DNA of 64,000 bases from assembly GCF_000454065.1 (NCBI RefSeq), contig NZ_KE695655.1, positions 87,684 to 151,683 of the forward strand, in the 5' to 3' direction. Below the pieces are notes generated by a model that had not been told where the DNA came from, did not search any database, and was given only the letters and a program-made list of their open reading frames with translations. The position numbers and the translations under genes are program-made. The DNA comes from Brevibacillus thermoruber 423 (GTDB taxonomy: Bacteria; Bacillota; Bacilli; Brevibacillales; Brevibacillaceae). This document shows positions 42,701-50,252 of this stretch, in pieces (within the stretch, counting starts at the first letter, position 1; each line of letters begins with the position of its first letter).

Positions 42701-42735
42701 AAAAAGAGCGGCCTTTTTGAGGTTCGCTCTTTTTC
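42701..42735 (+). terminator. Terminator after the second pstB
   Basis: AAAAAGAGCG (42701-42710) pairs with CGCTCTTTTT (42725-42734). Confidence 0.85.
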
Positions 42736-42780
42736 ATGTACCTTGTCCCCGCTGCGCGGAACAACAGACGCGGCGGTGGG

Positions 42781-43751
42781 ATGATCGAGAGGAGAAACAG
42801 CAGTGGTCTGGCTTTCATTCCGATCGTTCTCGCGCAGGTGCGTGCCCTGCGGTTGGACGGGCAGATGGTGCTCGCCTTCGTGATGGCCAGCGGTTTTATC
42901 GCCGACACCAGTTCGCTGCCGTTTGTGGTCAGCAACCTGGTCAACATCGTATCGGCCGACTATTTCGGCATCGGCTTCGCCGAATACGCGGGCAGGATGC
43001 TGCTGCCACGCTGTTTTCCGTGGGGGCCAGCCTGCTGGTGCTGTTTTGGTATTTTCGCCGCAGCATCCCCCGCCGCTACGACCTGACCCACCTGAAAGAG
43101 CCGCGCGAGGCTATTCGCGATCAGGCGCTGTTTCGTCTGTCATGGCCGATTCTGGCCGTTCTGCTGGCCGGTTTTTTCGCCAGTGAATGGCTGCACCTTC
43201 CCGTGTCGCTGATGATTGCCGGGGCGGCTGCGGCGTTTTACCTGGCGGCGAGGAAGAGCGCGGCGATTCAACTGCGCCGGATTGTGAAAGAGGCGCCGTG
43301 GGTGGTCGTGATATTCTCCATCGGGATGTACGTGGTCGTCTGGGGGCTGCACAATGCCCGCTTGACCGACTGGGTGAGAGACTGGCTGGATGTGCTGGCC
43401 GCGCACGGTCTGTTTGCCGCGTCACTCGGGACGGGCTTTACCGCGGCGGTGCTTTCATCGGTGATGAACAATTTGCCGACGGTAATGTTTGACGCGTTGG
43501 CGATCCAGGGCACGGCGACCGCGGGGGTGGTTCGCGAAGCGCTCGTCTACGCCAACGTCATCGGATGTGACTTGGGGCCCAAGATCACGCCAATCGGTTC
43601 GCTGGCGACACTGCTCTGGCTGCACGTACTGGGGCGCAAGGGTGTGACGATTACCTGGGCCCAGTATTTCCGCACAGGGATCGTCCTTACCGTGCCCACG
43701 TTGTTTCTCACGTTGACAGGTCTTTATCTCGCGCTGCGTTTTTTGGGATAA
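42781..43751 (+). pseudogene. Arsenite efflux pump ArsB, N-terminally deleted and frameshifted
   Basis: The first frame reads SSGLAFIPIVLAQVRALRLD, VLAFVMASGFIADTSSLPFV, VSNLVNIVSADYFGIGFAEY, AGRMLLP, all ArsB. Near 43000 the sense moves to another frame by loss of one base and continues TLFSVGASLLVLFWYFRRSI through VVVIFSIGMYVVVWGLHN, SSVMNNLPTVMFDALAI and ANVIGCDLGPKITPIGSLAT to TAA at 43751. About the first 100 residues of ArsB are absent. The intact protein would be a 12-helix arsenite/antimonite permease of about 430 residues. It is non-functional as read. Confidence 0.85.
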
Positions 43752-43767
43752 ACGGGTCGCCCATGGT

Positions 43768-43796
43768 CAGCCTGTGGACAGGCTGGCTTTTTTTTC
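43768..43796 (+). terminator. Terminator after the arsB remnant
   Basis: CAGCCTGT (43768-43775) pairs with ACAGGCTG (43778-43785), followed by GCTTTTTTTT. Confidence 0.8.
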
Positions 43797-43822
43797 GTTT
43801 TGCGGCGCGGCCTCGGGGGAAT
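43797..43822 (+). promoter_or_regulatory. Candidate sigma-B promoter of the GMC dehydrogenase operon
   Basis: GTTTTG (43797-43802) and GGGAAT (43817-43822) are 14 bp apart, fitting the sigma-B consensus GTTTWW - N12-15 - GGGWAW closely. It lies about 95 bp upstream of the first gene of the operon. No sigma-A promoter of comparable quality is seen in 43803-43915. Confidence 0.4.
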
Positions 43823-43915
43823 GAATCCGAAGAAAGAAGAATAGCAGCCGGAAGATGCGGAAAAAATAGGCACAGCACTGGTGAAGAAAATGGGATTCAT
43901 AGGAGGAGATGACCA

Positions 43916-44308
43916 ATGTGGCAAGGCTGGCCCCTTGAGCGGGTGCTGCTCTTGTTTGTGGGACTTGCGTTTGCGATCCTGTCTGTTCAGGTGACGCTGT
44001 TTCACGCCCGGCAAAACTTTCGCCGCTGGGCGATGTGGGTGCCGGTGGTGGAAGGGCCGCTGTTTGCCGTGACCGCCATCGTCCTGGCTTTTTACAATGC
44101 GGGGTGGCTGCGCGTGCTGTTTGCCCTGTTCATGTGGATCGGCATGGCTGGCGGCCTGTACGGGGCCTATCTGCATACCGCGGGCGTGGGACAGCGCGTG
44201 GGCGGGTATTCCCAGAGCCAAAACTTTCTGGTCGGCCCGCCCATTATGCTGCCGTTGATGATGACGGCGATCTCGGCCTTGGGGCTGCTGGCCCTGTACT
44301 GGGGGTGA
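43916..44308 (+). CDS. Membrane protein of the GMC dehydrogenase operon
   Basis: 130 residues, ATG at 43916 behind TAGGAGGAGATG. Four predicted spans: VLLLFVGLAFAILSVQVTLF, MWVPVVEGPLFAVTAIVLAF, VLFALFMWIGMAGGLYGAYL and MLPLMMTAISALGLLALYW. I do not recognise a named family. Its place at the head of a three-gene operon with a gluconate-2-dehydrogenase-like subunit 3 and a GMC oxidoreductase suggests a membrane anchor or electron-transfer partner for that dehydrogenase. It shows no heme-binding CxxCH motif; several His residues could ligate cofactors. Confidence 0.6.
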   Translation: MWQGWPLERVLLLFVGLAFAILSVQVTLFHARQNFRRWAMWVPVVEGPLFAVTAIVLAFYNAGWLRVLFALFMWIGMAGGLYGAYLHTAGVGQRVGGYSQSQNFLVGPPIMLPLMMTAISALGLLALYWG

Positions 44309-44314
44309 GGCGGC

Positions 44315-44914
44315 ATGGCGAAAACGAGCCGTTACCCATCGTTTGACGTGTGGGAGGAACACGCCGCCTGGGACCCTCACACCCGGAACATTGTCGGCAA
44401 GCGGCGCACCCCTCAAGTGGCGTACCGCTTTTTTACGAAAAAGGAAGCGATGCTGCTGCAGTCCATCGTCAGCGTGCTGGTGGATGACCACCGGCTGGAG
44501 GTGCTGACGTACGTGACCCAGCATCTGGACGAATCGGCCGCCAGTCCGATCGGGGAAGCGCAGCGGAAGGTGGGGGTGCCGCCCAAGCAGCAGTTGTACC
44601 TCCTGGGACTGGCCGGGATCAACGAGGCCAGCCGCGAGAAGTACGGCGCGGAATTTCCCGGCTTGAAGCGGGAAGAGCAGCAGGCCGTCCTGGAAGCGGT
44701 GGCGGCCGGGCAGGTTCCCGCCACCACCGCCTGGGCGCAGCTAAACCCCGTCGACTTTTTCACCAAGCTGCTCCGCGACACGGTGGAGGCGTATTACTCC
44801 CACCCCCTGGTCTGGTCGGATATCGGCTACGGCGGACCGGCGTATCCGCGCGGCTACGTGCGCGTGGAAAAAGGACTGGTGGACCCCTGGGAGGCGAAAG
44901 CGGATGGAGAATAA
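44315..44914 (+). CDS. Gluconate 2-dehydrogenase subunit 3 family protein
   Basis: 199 residues, ATG at 44315, 6 bp after the membrane protein. The family is recognised from YRFFTKKEAMLLQSIVSVLV, LDESAASPIGEAQ, LYLLGLAGINEASREKYGAE and FFTKLLRDTVEAYYSHPLVW, the last followed by a Gly/Tyr-rich GYGGPAYPRGYVR tail. Subunit 3 proteins are small partners of FAD-dependent membrane dehydrogenases. No twin-Arg signal is obvious here, unlike many periplasmic homologues. It overlaps the GMC gene by 11 bp, so the two are co-translated. Confidence 0.82.
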   Translation: MAKTSRYPSFDVWEEHAAWDPHTRNIVGKRRTPQVAYRFFTKKEAMLLQSIVSVLVDDHRLEVLTYVTQHLDESAASPIGEAQRKVGVPPKQQLYLLGLAGINEASREKYGAEFPGLKREEQQAVLEAVAAGQVPATTAWAQLNPVDFFTKLLRDTVEAYYSHPLVWSDIGYGGPAYPRGYVRVEKGLVDPWEAKADGE

Positions 44915-46541
44915 GGACCGGGTAACGCATCACAGCGACCATTATGAAGGGCACCGCTCCAAGCGGCTGGATCAGCGCCGGTACGCGGACGGGGCGGATG
45001 TCTGCATCGTCGGGGCGGGGGCAGCGGGCGGCGTGCTGGCATACGAATTGGCCAAGGCCGGGCTGCGCGTCGTCGTGATCGAAGCGGGCCCCTTCTGGAA
45101 TCCGCAGACCGATTTTGCCAGTGACGAGCTGGCGATGAAAAACCTCGGCTGGCAGGAGACCCGCCTGGTCGACGGGAACAATCCGCTGCGGCTGGGGCAT
45201 AACAACTCGGGAAGGGGTGTAGGGGGCGGCACCGTCCATTTTACCGGGGTCTTCCTGCGGTTTCACGAGAGCGACTTTATGACCAAGACGGTGGACGGCG
45301 TCGGCGAAGACTGGCCGCTCCGCTACCAGGACCTGGCTCCCTATTACGACAAGATCGAGCGGGAAATCGCCGTGTCCGGTCCCGATCACTTTCCCTGGGG
45401 GCCGTTCAACGGGCCGTATCCGTTTCCGGTGCGGGAGCCGATCAGCGCCAACGCGCAGTTGTTTCGGGAAGCGTGCGCAAAGCTGGGCTTCGACAGCGTC
45501 GTCGCGCCGCTGGCCATTTTGTCCGCGCCGTTTGACGGCCGGCCTCCCTGCATCAACCGCGGTTTCTGCAACCAGGGATGCCTGCCCAACGCCAAGTACA
45601 GCGGATTGATTCACCACATCCCGAAAGCGATCCAGGCGGGGGCGGAAGTGCTGTCCGACTGCATGGTGACGCAGATTCTCACGGATGGGACGCGCGTCAC
45701 CGGCGTTCTCTTTCAACACGGGAGCGACACGTACAAGCAGACAGCCCGGGTCGTGATTCTCGCCGGCTATGTCGTGGAGACGCCGCGCCTGCTGCTGCAT
45801 TCGGCCACGCCCCATTTTCCGGACGGGCTGGCCAATTCCAGCGGGTGGGTGGGCAAGGCGATCATGCCCCACTCCAGCCAGGACGTGTACGGACTATTGC
45901 CTGACGAAGTGCGCCTGTACAAAGGGACGCCTGTGCTGGCGTTGACCCAGCATTTTTACGAGACGGACCGGGAGCGGGGGTTTGCCCGGGGGTACACGCT
46001 GAGCGCCCACGGAGCGAGGCCGGTGGCCATGGCCGGGGCGATTGCAGCGGAACGGTTGGACGGGTCCTTTTTGTGGGGGAAAGCCCTGCGGGAGACGATG
46101 CTGGATTACAACTACTACGCCCGGGTCACGCTCGTCGGGGAGGTGCTTCCCCATCCCGACAACGCCGTCACCTTGAGCGACGAAAAAGACGAGTACGGTC
46201 TGCCGGTCCCGAAAGTGACCTTTTCCTACGGGGAAAACGACAAAAAGCTGATCGCCCACGCCGTCGAGCAGATGAAGCGGCTGATTGAAGCGATGGGCGG
46301 CACACCGGAGCACGTCGTCGACGACACGGCCCACCTGATGGGCGGCTGCCGGATGGGCAGGGACCCGTCGACGTCCGTGGTCAACGAATTCGGGCAAACC
46401 CACGACATTCCCAATTTGTTCATCGCGGGCGCATCCACGTTTGTCACATCGGGCGGCGGCAATCCGACCAACACGGTGATGGCGCTGGCCGCCCGGACGG
46501 CGGACCGCCTGGTGGAAGCGATGCAGACGAGGGACGTCTGA
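44904..46541 (+). CDS. GMC family oxidoreductase
   Basis: 545 residues, ATG at 44904. The FAD-binding beta-alpha-beta is at about residues 30-55 (DVCIVGAGAAGGVLAYELAK). GRGVGGGTVHFTGVFLRFHE is the second GMC signature region. The C-terminal block HLMGGCRMGRDPSTSVVNEF, NLFIAGASTFVTSGGGNPTN carries the catalytic His and Asn. It oxidises an alcohol or sugar and passes electrons through the subunit-3/membrane partners to the respiratory chain, as in gluconate or 2-ketogluconate dehydrogenases. A Cys-rich NRGFCNQGCLPNAK segment is typical of this subgroup. Substrate unknown. Confidence 0.88.
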   Translation: MENKDRVTHHSDHYEGHRSKRLDQRRYADGADVCIVGAGAAGGVLAYELAKAGLRVVVIEAGPFWNPQTDFASDELAMKNLGWQETRLVDGNNPLRLGHNNSGRGVGGGTVHFTGVFLRFHESDFMTKTVDGVGEDWPLRYQDLAPYYDKIEREIAVSGPDHFPWGPFNGPYPFPVREPISANAQLFREACAKLGFDSVVAPLAILSAPFDGRPPCINRGFCNQGCLPNAKYSGLIHHIPKAIQAGAEVLSDCMVTQILTDGTRVTGVLFQHGSDTYKQTARVVILAGYVVETPRLLLHSATPHFPDGLANSSGWVGKAIMPHSSQDVYGLLPDEVRLYKGTPVLALTQHFYETDRERGFARGYTLSAHGARPVAMAGAIAAERLDGSFLWGKALRETMLDYNYYARVTLVGEVLPHPDNAVTLSDEKDEYGLPVPKVTFSYGENDKKLIAHAVEQMKRLIEAMGGTPEHVVDDTAHLMGGCRMGRDPSTSVVNEFGQTHDIPNLFIAGASTFVTSGGGNPTNTVMALAARTADRLVEAMQTRDV

Positions 46542-46635
46542 CAGGCGTTCACGGATCTTTCGACATCATATCTTCCCTGCCTTATGTGTGTATAGTATAC
46601 TGATAAACAGATATGCAAGGCAAAGGTGGGGTATT

Positions 46636-46971
46636 ATGGATGTTGATTTGACGCAGGTGTTGTATTTGTCAGAGATCTACAAGCTTCTCGGCGACAAAAC
46701 ACGCTTGACGATCATGGCTCTCCTGCAGGTACAGTCTTTCTGTGTACGCGATCTCGTGGAGATTTTGCAAACATCCCAACCATCCGTTTCCCAGCACTTG
46801 GCCAAATTGAAAACACACGGGTTGGTGAAGGAGAAGCGCAGGGGTCCCTGGGTGTTTTACTCCCTGAACACGGAGTGCTCACCTGCCGTACAGCAGATTC
46901 TTTCGCACTTGCCGGACATGTCGCCTCTCATCAAAGAAAAAAAACAAGCGGGTGCTCATTCGCTCGCATAA
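46636..46971 (+). CDS. ArsR/SmtB family transcriptional regulator
   Basis: 111 residues; ATG at 46636 behind AAAGGTGGGG. The longer reading from 46588 overlaps the promoter region TATAGTATACTGATA. Winged helix: LSEIYKLLGDKTRLTIMALL, VQSFCVRDLVEILQTSQPSV, SQHLAKLKTHGLVKEKRRGP and WVFYSLNTECSPA. ArsR proteins sense As(III) with a CVCDL motif; here it reads FCVRDL, with only one of the two cysteines, so classical arsenite sensing at this site looks impaired. It may once have controlled the now broken arsB 3 kb upstream, or it senses another metal or redox signal. Confidence 0.82.
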   Translation: MDVDLTQVLYLSEIYKLLGDKTRLTIMALLQVQSFCVRDLVEILQTSQPSVSQHLAKLKTHGLVKEKRRGPWVFYSLNTECSPAVQQILSHLPDMSPLIKEKKQAGAHSLA

Positions 46972-47000
46972 CAAACAACTGTGCGCCAAAGTCCTTTGGC

Positions 47001-47034
47001 GAAGCCGCTTCTTCACAGGAAGCGGCTTTAAAAT
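47001..47034 (+). terminator. Weak terminator after the ArsR gene
   Basis: AAGCCGCTT (47002-47010) pairs with AAGCGGCTT (47020-47028), followed by TAAAATGTTT, a poor U-tract. A second, bidirectional hairpin follows at 47071. Confidence 0.5.
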
Positions 47035-47068
47035 GTTTACCCGTCACATTTCCCACAGGCGGGAACAA

Positions 47069-47104
47069 AAAAGCGTTGGATCAAGAGAGATCCAACGCTT
47101 TTTT
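47069..47104 (-). terminator. Bidirectional terminator overlapping the glutaredoxin-like stop codon
   Basis: AAGCGTTGGA (47071-47080) pairs with TCCAACGCTT (47091-47100), with A- and T-runs on both sides. The last codons and the TGA of the minus-strand gene (47083-47081) lie in this hairpin, so translation runs into the terminator arm. Confidence 0.8.
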
Positions 47105-47332
47105 CAATTGCTCCTTGTCAAAGCCGTGAACGACGATCCGCTCGCCGTCTTCCTTCACGATCAGGGTAACGGGCGTCATGCTCGCTCCCAGTTCGATCGC
47201 TTCCTGGAAATAGGCGTCATTTTTGCGGATGTCGCGGTCCTCAAACGGGATGTTTTGCTGCGTCAGCCACATTTTTTCCTCCTGGCAGGGGCCGCAGGTG
47301 GGCTGAGTGTAGACAATGACGGTACGAGCCAT
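47081..47332 (-). CDS. Glutaredoxin/thioredoxin-like thiol protein
   Basis: 83 residues, ATG at 47332 behind AAAGGAGCAAC. It is a minimal thioredoxin fold: RTVIVYTQPTCGPCQEEKMW with the CGPC active site at residues 13-16, IPFEDRDIRKNDAYFQEAIE, the cis-Pro in SMTPVTLIV, and the C-terminal HGFDKEQLKKAL. The size and CGPC motif fit NrdH/YruB-type glutaredoxin-like proteins that reduce disulfides in the cytoplasm. In a bacillithiol-using cell the electron donor is uncertain. Monocistronic. Confidence 0.8.
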   Translation of the reverse strand: MARTVIVYTQPTCGPCQEEKMWLTQQNIPFEDRDIRKNDAYFQEAIELGASMTPVTLIVKEDGERIVVHGFDKEQLKKALDLS

Positions 47333-47558
47333 GTGGGTTGCTCCTTTCGTACTCGAATGAAAGGGAATACTTCGCGGCGGGGCAGGGAAACTCCTGCCGC
47401 CGTTGGCACTTAGGATGCCCGAAAACGGCGGCGAACCGACACCGCGGCCCGAGCCGTTCCCGTGCGGGCTTGCCGTGTGGAAGGAAAAAACAGGCGGGAA
47501 TAGGCCGCCTGCTTGCGGCGCACATTATATTCAGTGATACGGAGGAGGTGAATGGACG

Positions 47559-47723
47559 ATGCCGAAACAAACCAAACAAGCAGGTGCGAACCAAGCGCAA
47601 CAGCAAGCTGCGCAAACCACCGCAACCGAATTTGCGAGCGAAACCAACGTATCGGAAGTGCGCCGCCAAAACCAGCAATCCGCTGCGAAATCCGCTCAGC
47701 AAACGCAACAACCTACCGAATAA
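47559..47723 (+). CDS. Gamma-type small acid-soluble spore protein
   Basis: 54 residues, ATG at 47559, ten bases after GGAGGAGG. The sequence MPKQTKQAGANQAQQQAAQT, TATEFASETNVSEVRRQNQQ and a Gln/Ala tail contain the diagnostic TEFASETN...VRxQNQQSA block of SspE-like gamma SASPs, including the GPR protease cleavage site (TEFASET). B. subtilis SspE has two such repeats; this one has a single repeat. It is a spore amino-acid store, normally transcribed by sigma-G in the forespore; CATTATA at 47522-47528 could be a -10. Its terminator hairpin is duplicated around repeat copy 2. Confidence 0.88.
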   Translation: MPKQTKQAGANQAQQQAAQTTATEFASETNVSEVRRQNQQSAAKSAQQTQQPTE

Positions 47724-47733
47724 CAGGACCATT

Positions 47734-47757
47734 CACCCCCGCTTTTTGCGGGGGTTC
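47734..47757 (+). repeat. Upstream copy of the SASP terminator hairpin (no U-tract)
   Basis: ACCCCCGC (47735-47742) pairs with GCGGGGGT (47748-47755), loop TTTTT, followed by TCAGTG instead of a T run. The same hairpin recurs at 48013-48034, beyond the 257-bp element. Confidence 0.85.
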
Positions 47758-48012
47758 AGTGTGTAGACAAAATGACTGCTGGGGGGAGAAGCACGTTTCC
47801 GTCATCCGCTCCGTGCTCGCCCAGCAAAGAAGCACCGACTGCACGCTCCGCACCGATTTGCGGGGGATCGCCAAAGCCGTATCGCTTTGCAGCCCATTCA
47901 GAGGTGGCGCTCCTTTTTCCCGCAAATCGCTGCTCCGCTCGGTAGGGCTCACAAGTCGCTCTGCCTGGAAACATGCTTCTCCTCCGATACAATTGGTTTG
48001 TCCTCAGTTTAC
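47756..48012 (+). mobile_element. 257-bp terminator-nested repeat element, copy 2
   Basis: Same orientation and nearly the same sequence as copy 1: left end GTGTGTAGACAAAATGACTG then GGGGGGAGAAGCACGTTTCC; right end GGAAACATGCTTCTCCTCCG then ATACAATTGGTTTGTCCTCA. Flanked by two copies of the SASP terminator hairpin. No transposase or convincing gene inside. Confidence 0.8.
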
Positions 48013-48041
48013 ACCCCCGCTTTTTTGCGGGGGTTGTTTTT
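48012..48041 (+). terminator. Downstream copy of the SASP terminator hairpin (functional)
   Basis: ACCCCCGC (48013-48020) pairs with GCGGGGGT (48027-48034), loop TTTTTT, followed by TGTTTTT. It differs from the upstream copy by one loop T and in having the U-tract. Confidence 0.88.
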
Positions 48042-48044
48042 GGT

Positions 48045-48072
48045 TTGCGGCAGCCCTTGCCAATAATAGAAT
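48045..48072 (+). promoter_or_regulatory. Candidate promoter of acpS
   Basis: TTGCGG (48045-48050) and TAGAAT (48067-48072) are 16 bp apart, 50 bp upstream of the acpS ATG and directly after the SASP terminator. Confidence 0.45.
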
Positions 48073-48121
48073 GGGGTGATATCGTCACTGCATAACCAAA
48101 GAATGGGGAGCGGGATCGTTC

Positions 48122-48508
48122 ATGATTGTGGGAATCGGCACGGACATTGTGGAAATCGGGCGCGTGCAGGCGCTGATCGAGCGGCGGCCGGAAGCGCTCG
48201 ACCGACTTTTTACGGACGCGGAAAAAGCGCTGCTGGACGGCAAGGCGAAGGCGAGGCGGGCGGAATACCTGGCCGGCCGGTTCGCCGCCAAGGAGGCGGC
48301 GGCAAAGGCGCTGGGCACCGGGATTGGCGGCCAGGTGGGCTTTCACGATGTGGAGGTCTTCTCTTCGGACACAGGCAAGCCGGAAATGCGCATCAGCAGG
48401 GGTGCGCTGGAGCGGGTCGGACTCAACCCGGAGCGGGTGCGGGTTCACCTCAGCATTTCCCACAGCCGGGATTATGCCGTGGCGCAGGTTGTGGTGGAAG
48501 AACTGTAA
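48122..48508 (+). CDS. acpS: Holo-[acyl-carrier-protein] synthase
   Basis: 128 residues, ATG at 48122. AcpS motifs: MIVGIGTDIVEIGRVQALIE with the Mg-binding Asp at residue 8, AEYLAGRFAAKEAAAKALGT with the conserved WxxKEAxxKA-type helix, and VHLSISHSRDYAVAQVVVE. It transfers 4'-phosphopantetheine from CoA to apo-ACP, activating fatty-acid synthesis. Position upstream of the ydcC-like gene and alr matches B. subtilis. A 238-bp gap with a long inverted repeat separates it from the next gene. Confidence 0.93.
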   Translation: MIVGIGTDIVEIGRVQALIERRPEALDRLFTDAEKALLDGKAKARRAEYLAGRFAAKEAAAKALGTGIGGQVGFHDVEVFSSDTGKPEMRISRGALERVGLNPERVRVHLSISHSRDYAVAQVVVEEL

Positions 48509-48518
48509 CTTGTCTGCA

Positions 48519-48628
48519 TATCGGGACGAGGATGGACATAGATTTATATCGCGTAGATCAGGAGGGACTACCTGCTCTAACAGAAAGGGTAAGTCTTCAG
48601 CCGATCAAGGCGATGTCGCGTCCCGATA
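48519..48628 (+). repeat. Long-range inverted repeat between acpS and the ydcC-like gene
   Basis: TATCGGGACG (48519-48528) is exactly complementary to CGTCCCGATA (48619-48628), enclosing about 90 nt that contains further short pairings. An in-frame stretch from ATG 48532 encodes 37 residues (MDIDLYRVDQEGLPALTERV...) without a proper SD. The 238-bp interval could encode a structured RNA leader; I match it to no known riboswitch. Confidence 0.4.
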
Positions 48629-48746
48629 ACCGAACGGACTTTTGACACGATGTGCGCGGAAGAGGCGAAAGACTGACAGATTTCCCAGGAAATAGACAGG
48701 AGTGCCCTTCTTTGTCGAAATTAGCAGACAAGGAGGAGTTCTTTGA

Positions 48747-49781
48747 ATGAAACGGGCAGCTTTACCACTGGTTTTCTTGTTGGTCTTTTCCCTGCTGCTC
48801 GGCGGCTGCTTCGGTCAAAAGACACCGGATGATGTGGTGGATGACCTGAGCAGCACGCTGGACAAGATGGCCGGCTACAAGTCTCAGGCCGTACTGACCA
48901 TGCAGACCGGCTCCACGGCGATGGAGTACGATGTGGCGGTGTGGTACGAGAAACCGACCAACTACCGTGTCGCGCTCACATCCAAGCAGCGAGGGATTAC
49001 GCAGATCATCCTGCGCAACAATGAAGGGGTGTTCGTCCTGACGCCGCATCTGAACAAGAGCTTCCGCTTCCAAAGCGGCTGGCCGGAAAACAACGGTCCG
49101 CTCTATCTCTACGAGACGCTGGTCCGCAGCATCATCGACGACACGGAACGCAAGATGGACATGGACGACAGGCAGTACGTGTTTGAAGTCAAGGCCAATT
49201 ACAACGGCAATCGCTCTCTGACCAGGCAGAAGATCTGGCTGACGGAGGAACTGAAGCCGACGCGAGCGGAAATCATGGATTCCAATATGAATACGCTGGT
49301 CACGATCAACTTCACCGACTTTGTGTTCAACCCGCAGTTTGACAAGGATGCGTTTGACAAAGACCGCAACATGAACACCAGTTCACTGCCGGTGGTGCCG
49401 ACGCTGTCGCAGGAAAACGACACAAGCAAACCGCCATCCAGCCAGTTCGGTGTCATTGTGCCCACCTACACCCCTGACGGCGTGAAGCAGGGCGACATCG
49501 AGCCGGTAACCCGGGACGGTGAGCGGACGGTCGTACTGGAGTACAAAGGTTTGTACAACTACAAGCTGATTGAAGCGCGCCCCACGGCGACCTCGGTGTC
49601 CTCGGAGCAGGGGCTGCCGGTCGATCTGGGCTTCACCGTCGGGGTGCTGATCCAAAATGCTGACAATCAGCGCTACCTGAGCTGGGAACTGGACGGCGTG
49701 GAGTTTACGCTGACCGGCGACCTGCCGGAAGAGGAAATGGTCAAGGTGGCCCAATCCACGTACGGCGTGAGCGGAAAATAA
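48747..49781 (+). CDS. YdcC/LolA-like outer-face lipoprotein
   Basis: 344 residues, ATG at 48747 behind AAGGAGGAG. Lipoprotein signal PLVFLLVFSLLLGGC. The body resembles the LolA/RseB-like beta half-barrel: LDKMAGYKSQAVLTMQTGST, AMEYDVAVWYEKPTNYRVAL, NNEGVFVLTPHLNKSFRFQS, KIWLTEELKPTRAEIMDSN. Between acpS and alr B. subtilis has ydcC, a sporulation-associated lipoprotein of this type; GerS in clostridia is related. A role in envelope or spore-cortex maturation is inferred from synteny. Its terminator hairpin is duplicated around repeat copy 3. Confidence 0.82.
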   Translation: MKRAALPLVFLLVFSLLLGGCFGQKTPDDVVDDLSSTLDKMAGYKSQAVLTMQTGSTAMEYDVAVWYEKPTNYRVALTSKQRGITQIILRNNEGVFVLTPHLNKSFRFQSGWPENNGPLYLYETLVRSIIDDTERKMDMDDRQYVFEVKANYNGNRSLTRQKIWLTEELKPTRAEIMDSNMNTLVTINFTDFVFNPQFDKDAFDKDRNMNTSSLPVVPTLSQENDTSKPPSSQFGVIVPTYTPDGVKQGDIEPVTRDGERTVVLEYKGLYNYKLIEARPTATSVSSEQGLPVDLGFTVGVLIQNADNQRYLSWELDGVEFTLTGDLPEEEMVKVAQSTYGVSGK

Positions 49782-49785
49782 TCAA

Positions 49786-49807
49786 TCGGGACGGCATTGG
49801 CCGTCCT
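49786..49807 (+). repeat. Upstream copy of the ydcC-like terminator hairpin (no U-tract)
   Basis: GGACGGC (49789-49795) pairs with GCCGTCC (49800-49806), loop ATTG, followed by TCAGACTG instead of a T run. An identical 22-bp segment (TCGGGACGGCATTGGCCGTC plus CT) recurs at 50063-50084. Confidence 0.85.
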
Positions 49808-50062
49808 CAGACTGAAGACAAACCAATTGTATCGAAGGAGAAGCATGTTTCCAGGCAGAGCGACTTGTGAAGCCCTACCGAGCGGAGCAGCGATTTGCGG
49901 GAAAAAGGAGCGCCACCTTTGAATGGGCTGCGGAGCGATACGGCTTTGGCGATCCCCCGCAAATCGGTGCGGAGCGTGCAGTCTGTGCTTCCCTGCTGGG
50001 CGAGCATGGAGCGGAAGCCGGAAACGTGCTTCTCCCCCCAGCAGTCACTTTGTCTACACACT
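49807..50062 (-). mobile_element. 256-bp terminator-nested repeat element, copy 3 (inverted)
   Basis: Read on the minus strand it matches copies 1 and 2: GTGTGTAGACAAAGTGACTG, then GGGGGGAGAAGCACGTTTCC at one end and GGAAACATGCTTCTCCTTCG, ATACAATTGGTTTGTCTTCA at the other. It is inserted in the opposite orientation to copies 1 and 2 relative to the host gene, yet again sits between two copies of the local terminator hairpin. Confidence 0.8.
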
Positions 50063-50090
50063 CGGGACGGCATTGGCCGTCCTTTTTTGT
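50063..50090 (+). terminator. Downstream copy of the ydcC-like terminator hairpin (functional)
   Basis: GGACGGC (50066-50072) pairs with GCCGTCC (50077-50083), followed by six T residues. The hairpin is identical to the copy at 49786 apart from the presence of the U-tract. Confidence 0.9.
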
Positions 50091-50252
50091 CGTGTGTGGC
50101 GCCGTCTCTGACGCATCGACCTCGATGCCGGGGAACAGGCGGCGGGTTCAGCGGACGAAAAGGAACGGTCTGCCGGTGTATAAGCGAATTGACATACAGC
50201 GGCAGAAAGCGATAAAGTCGAAGTAACTACGCGATGAGGTGAAGCAGCATCC

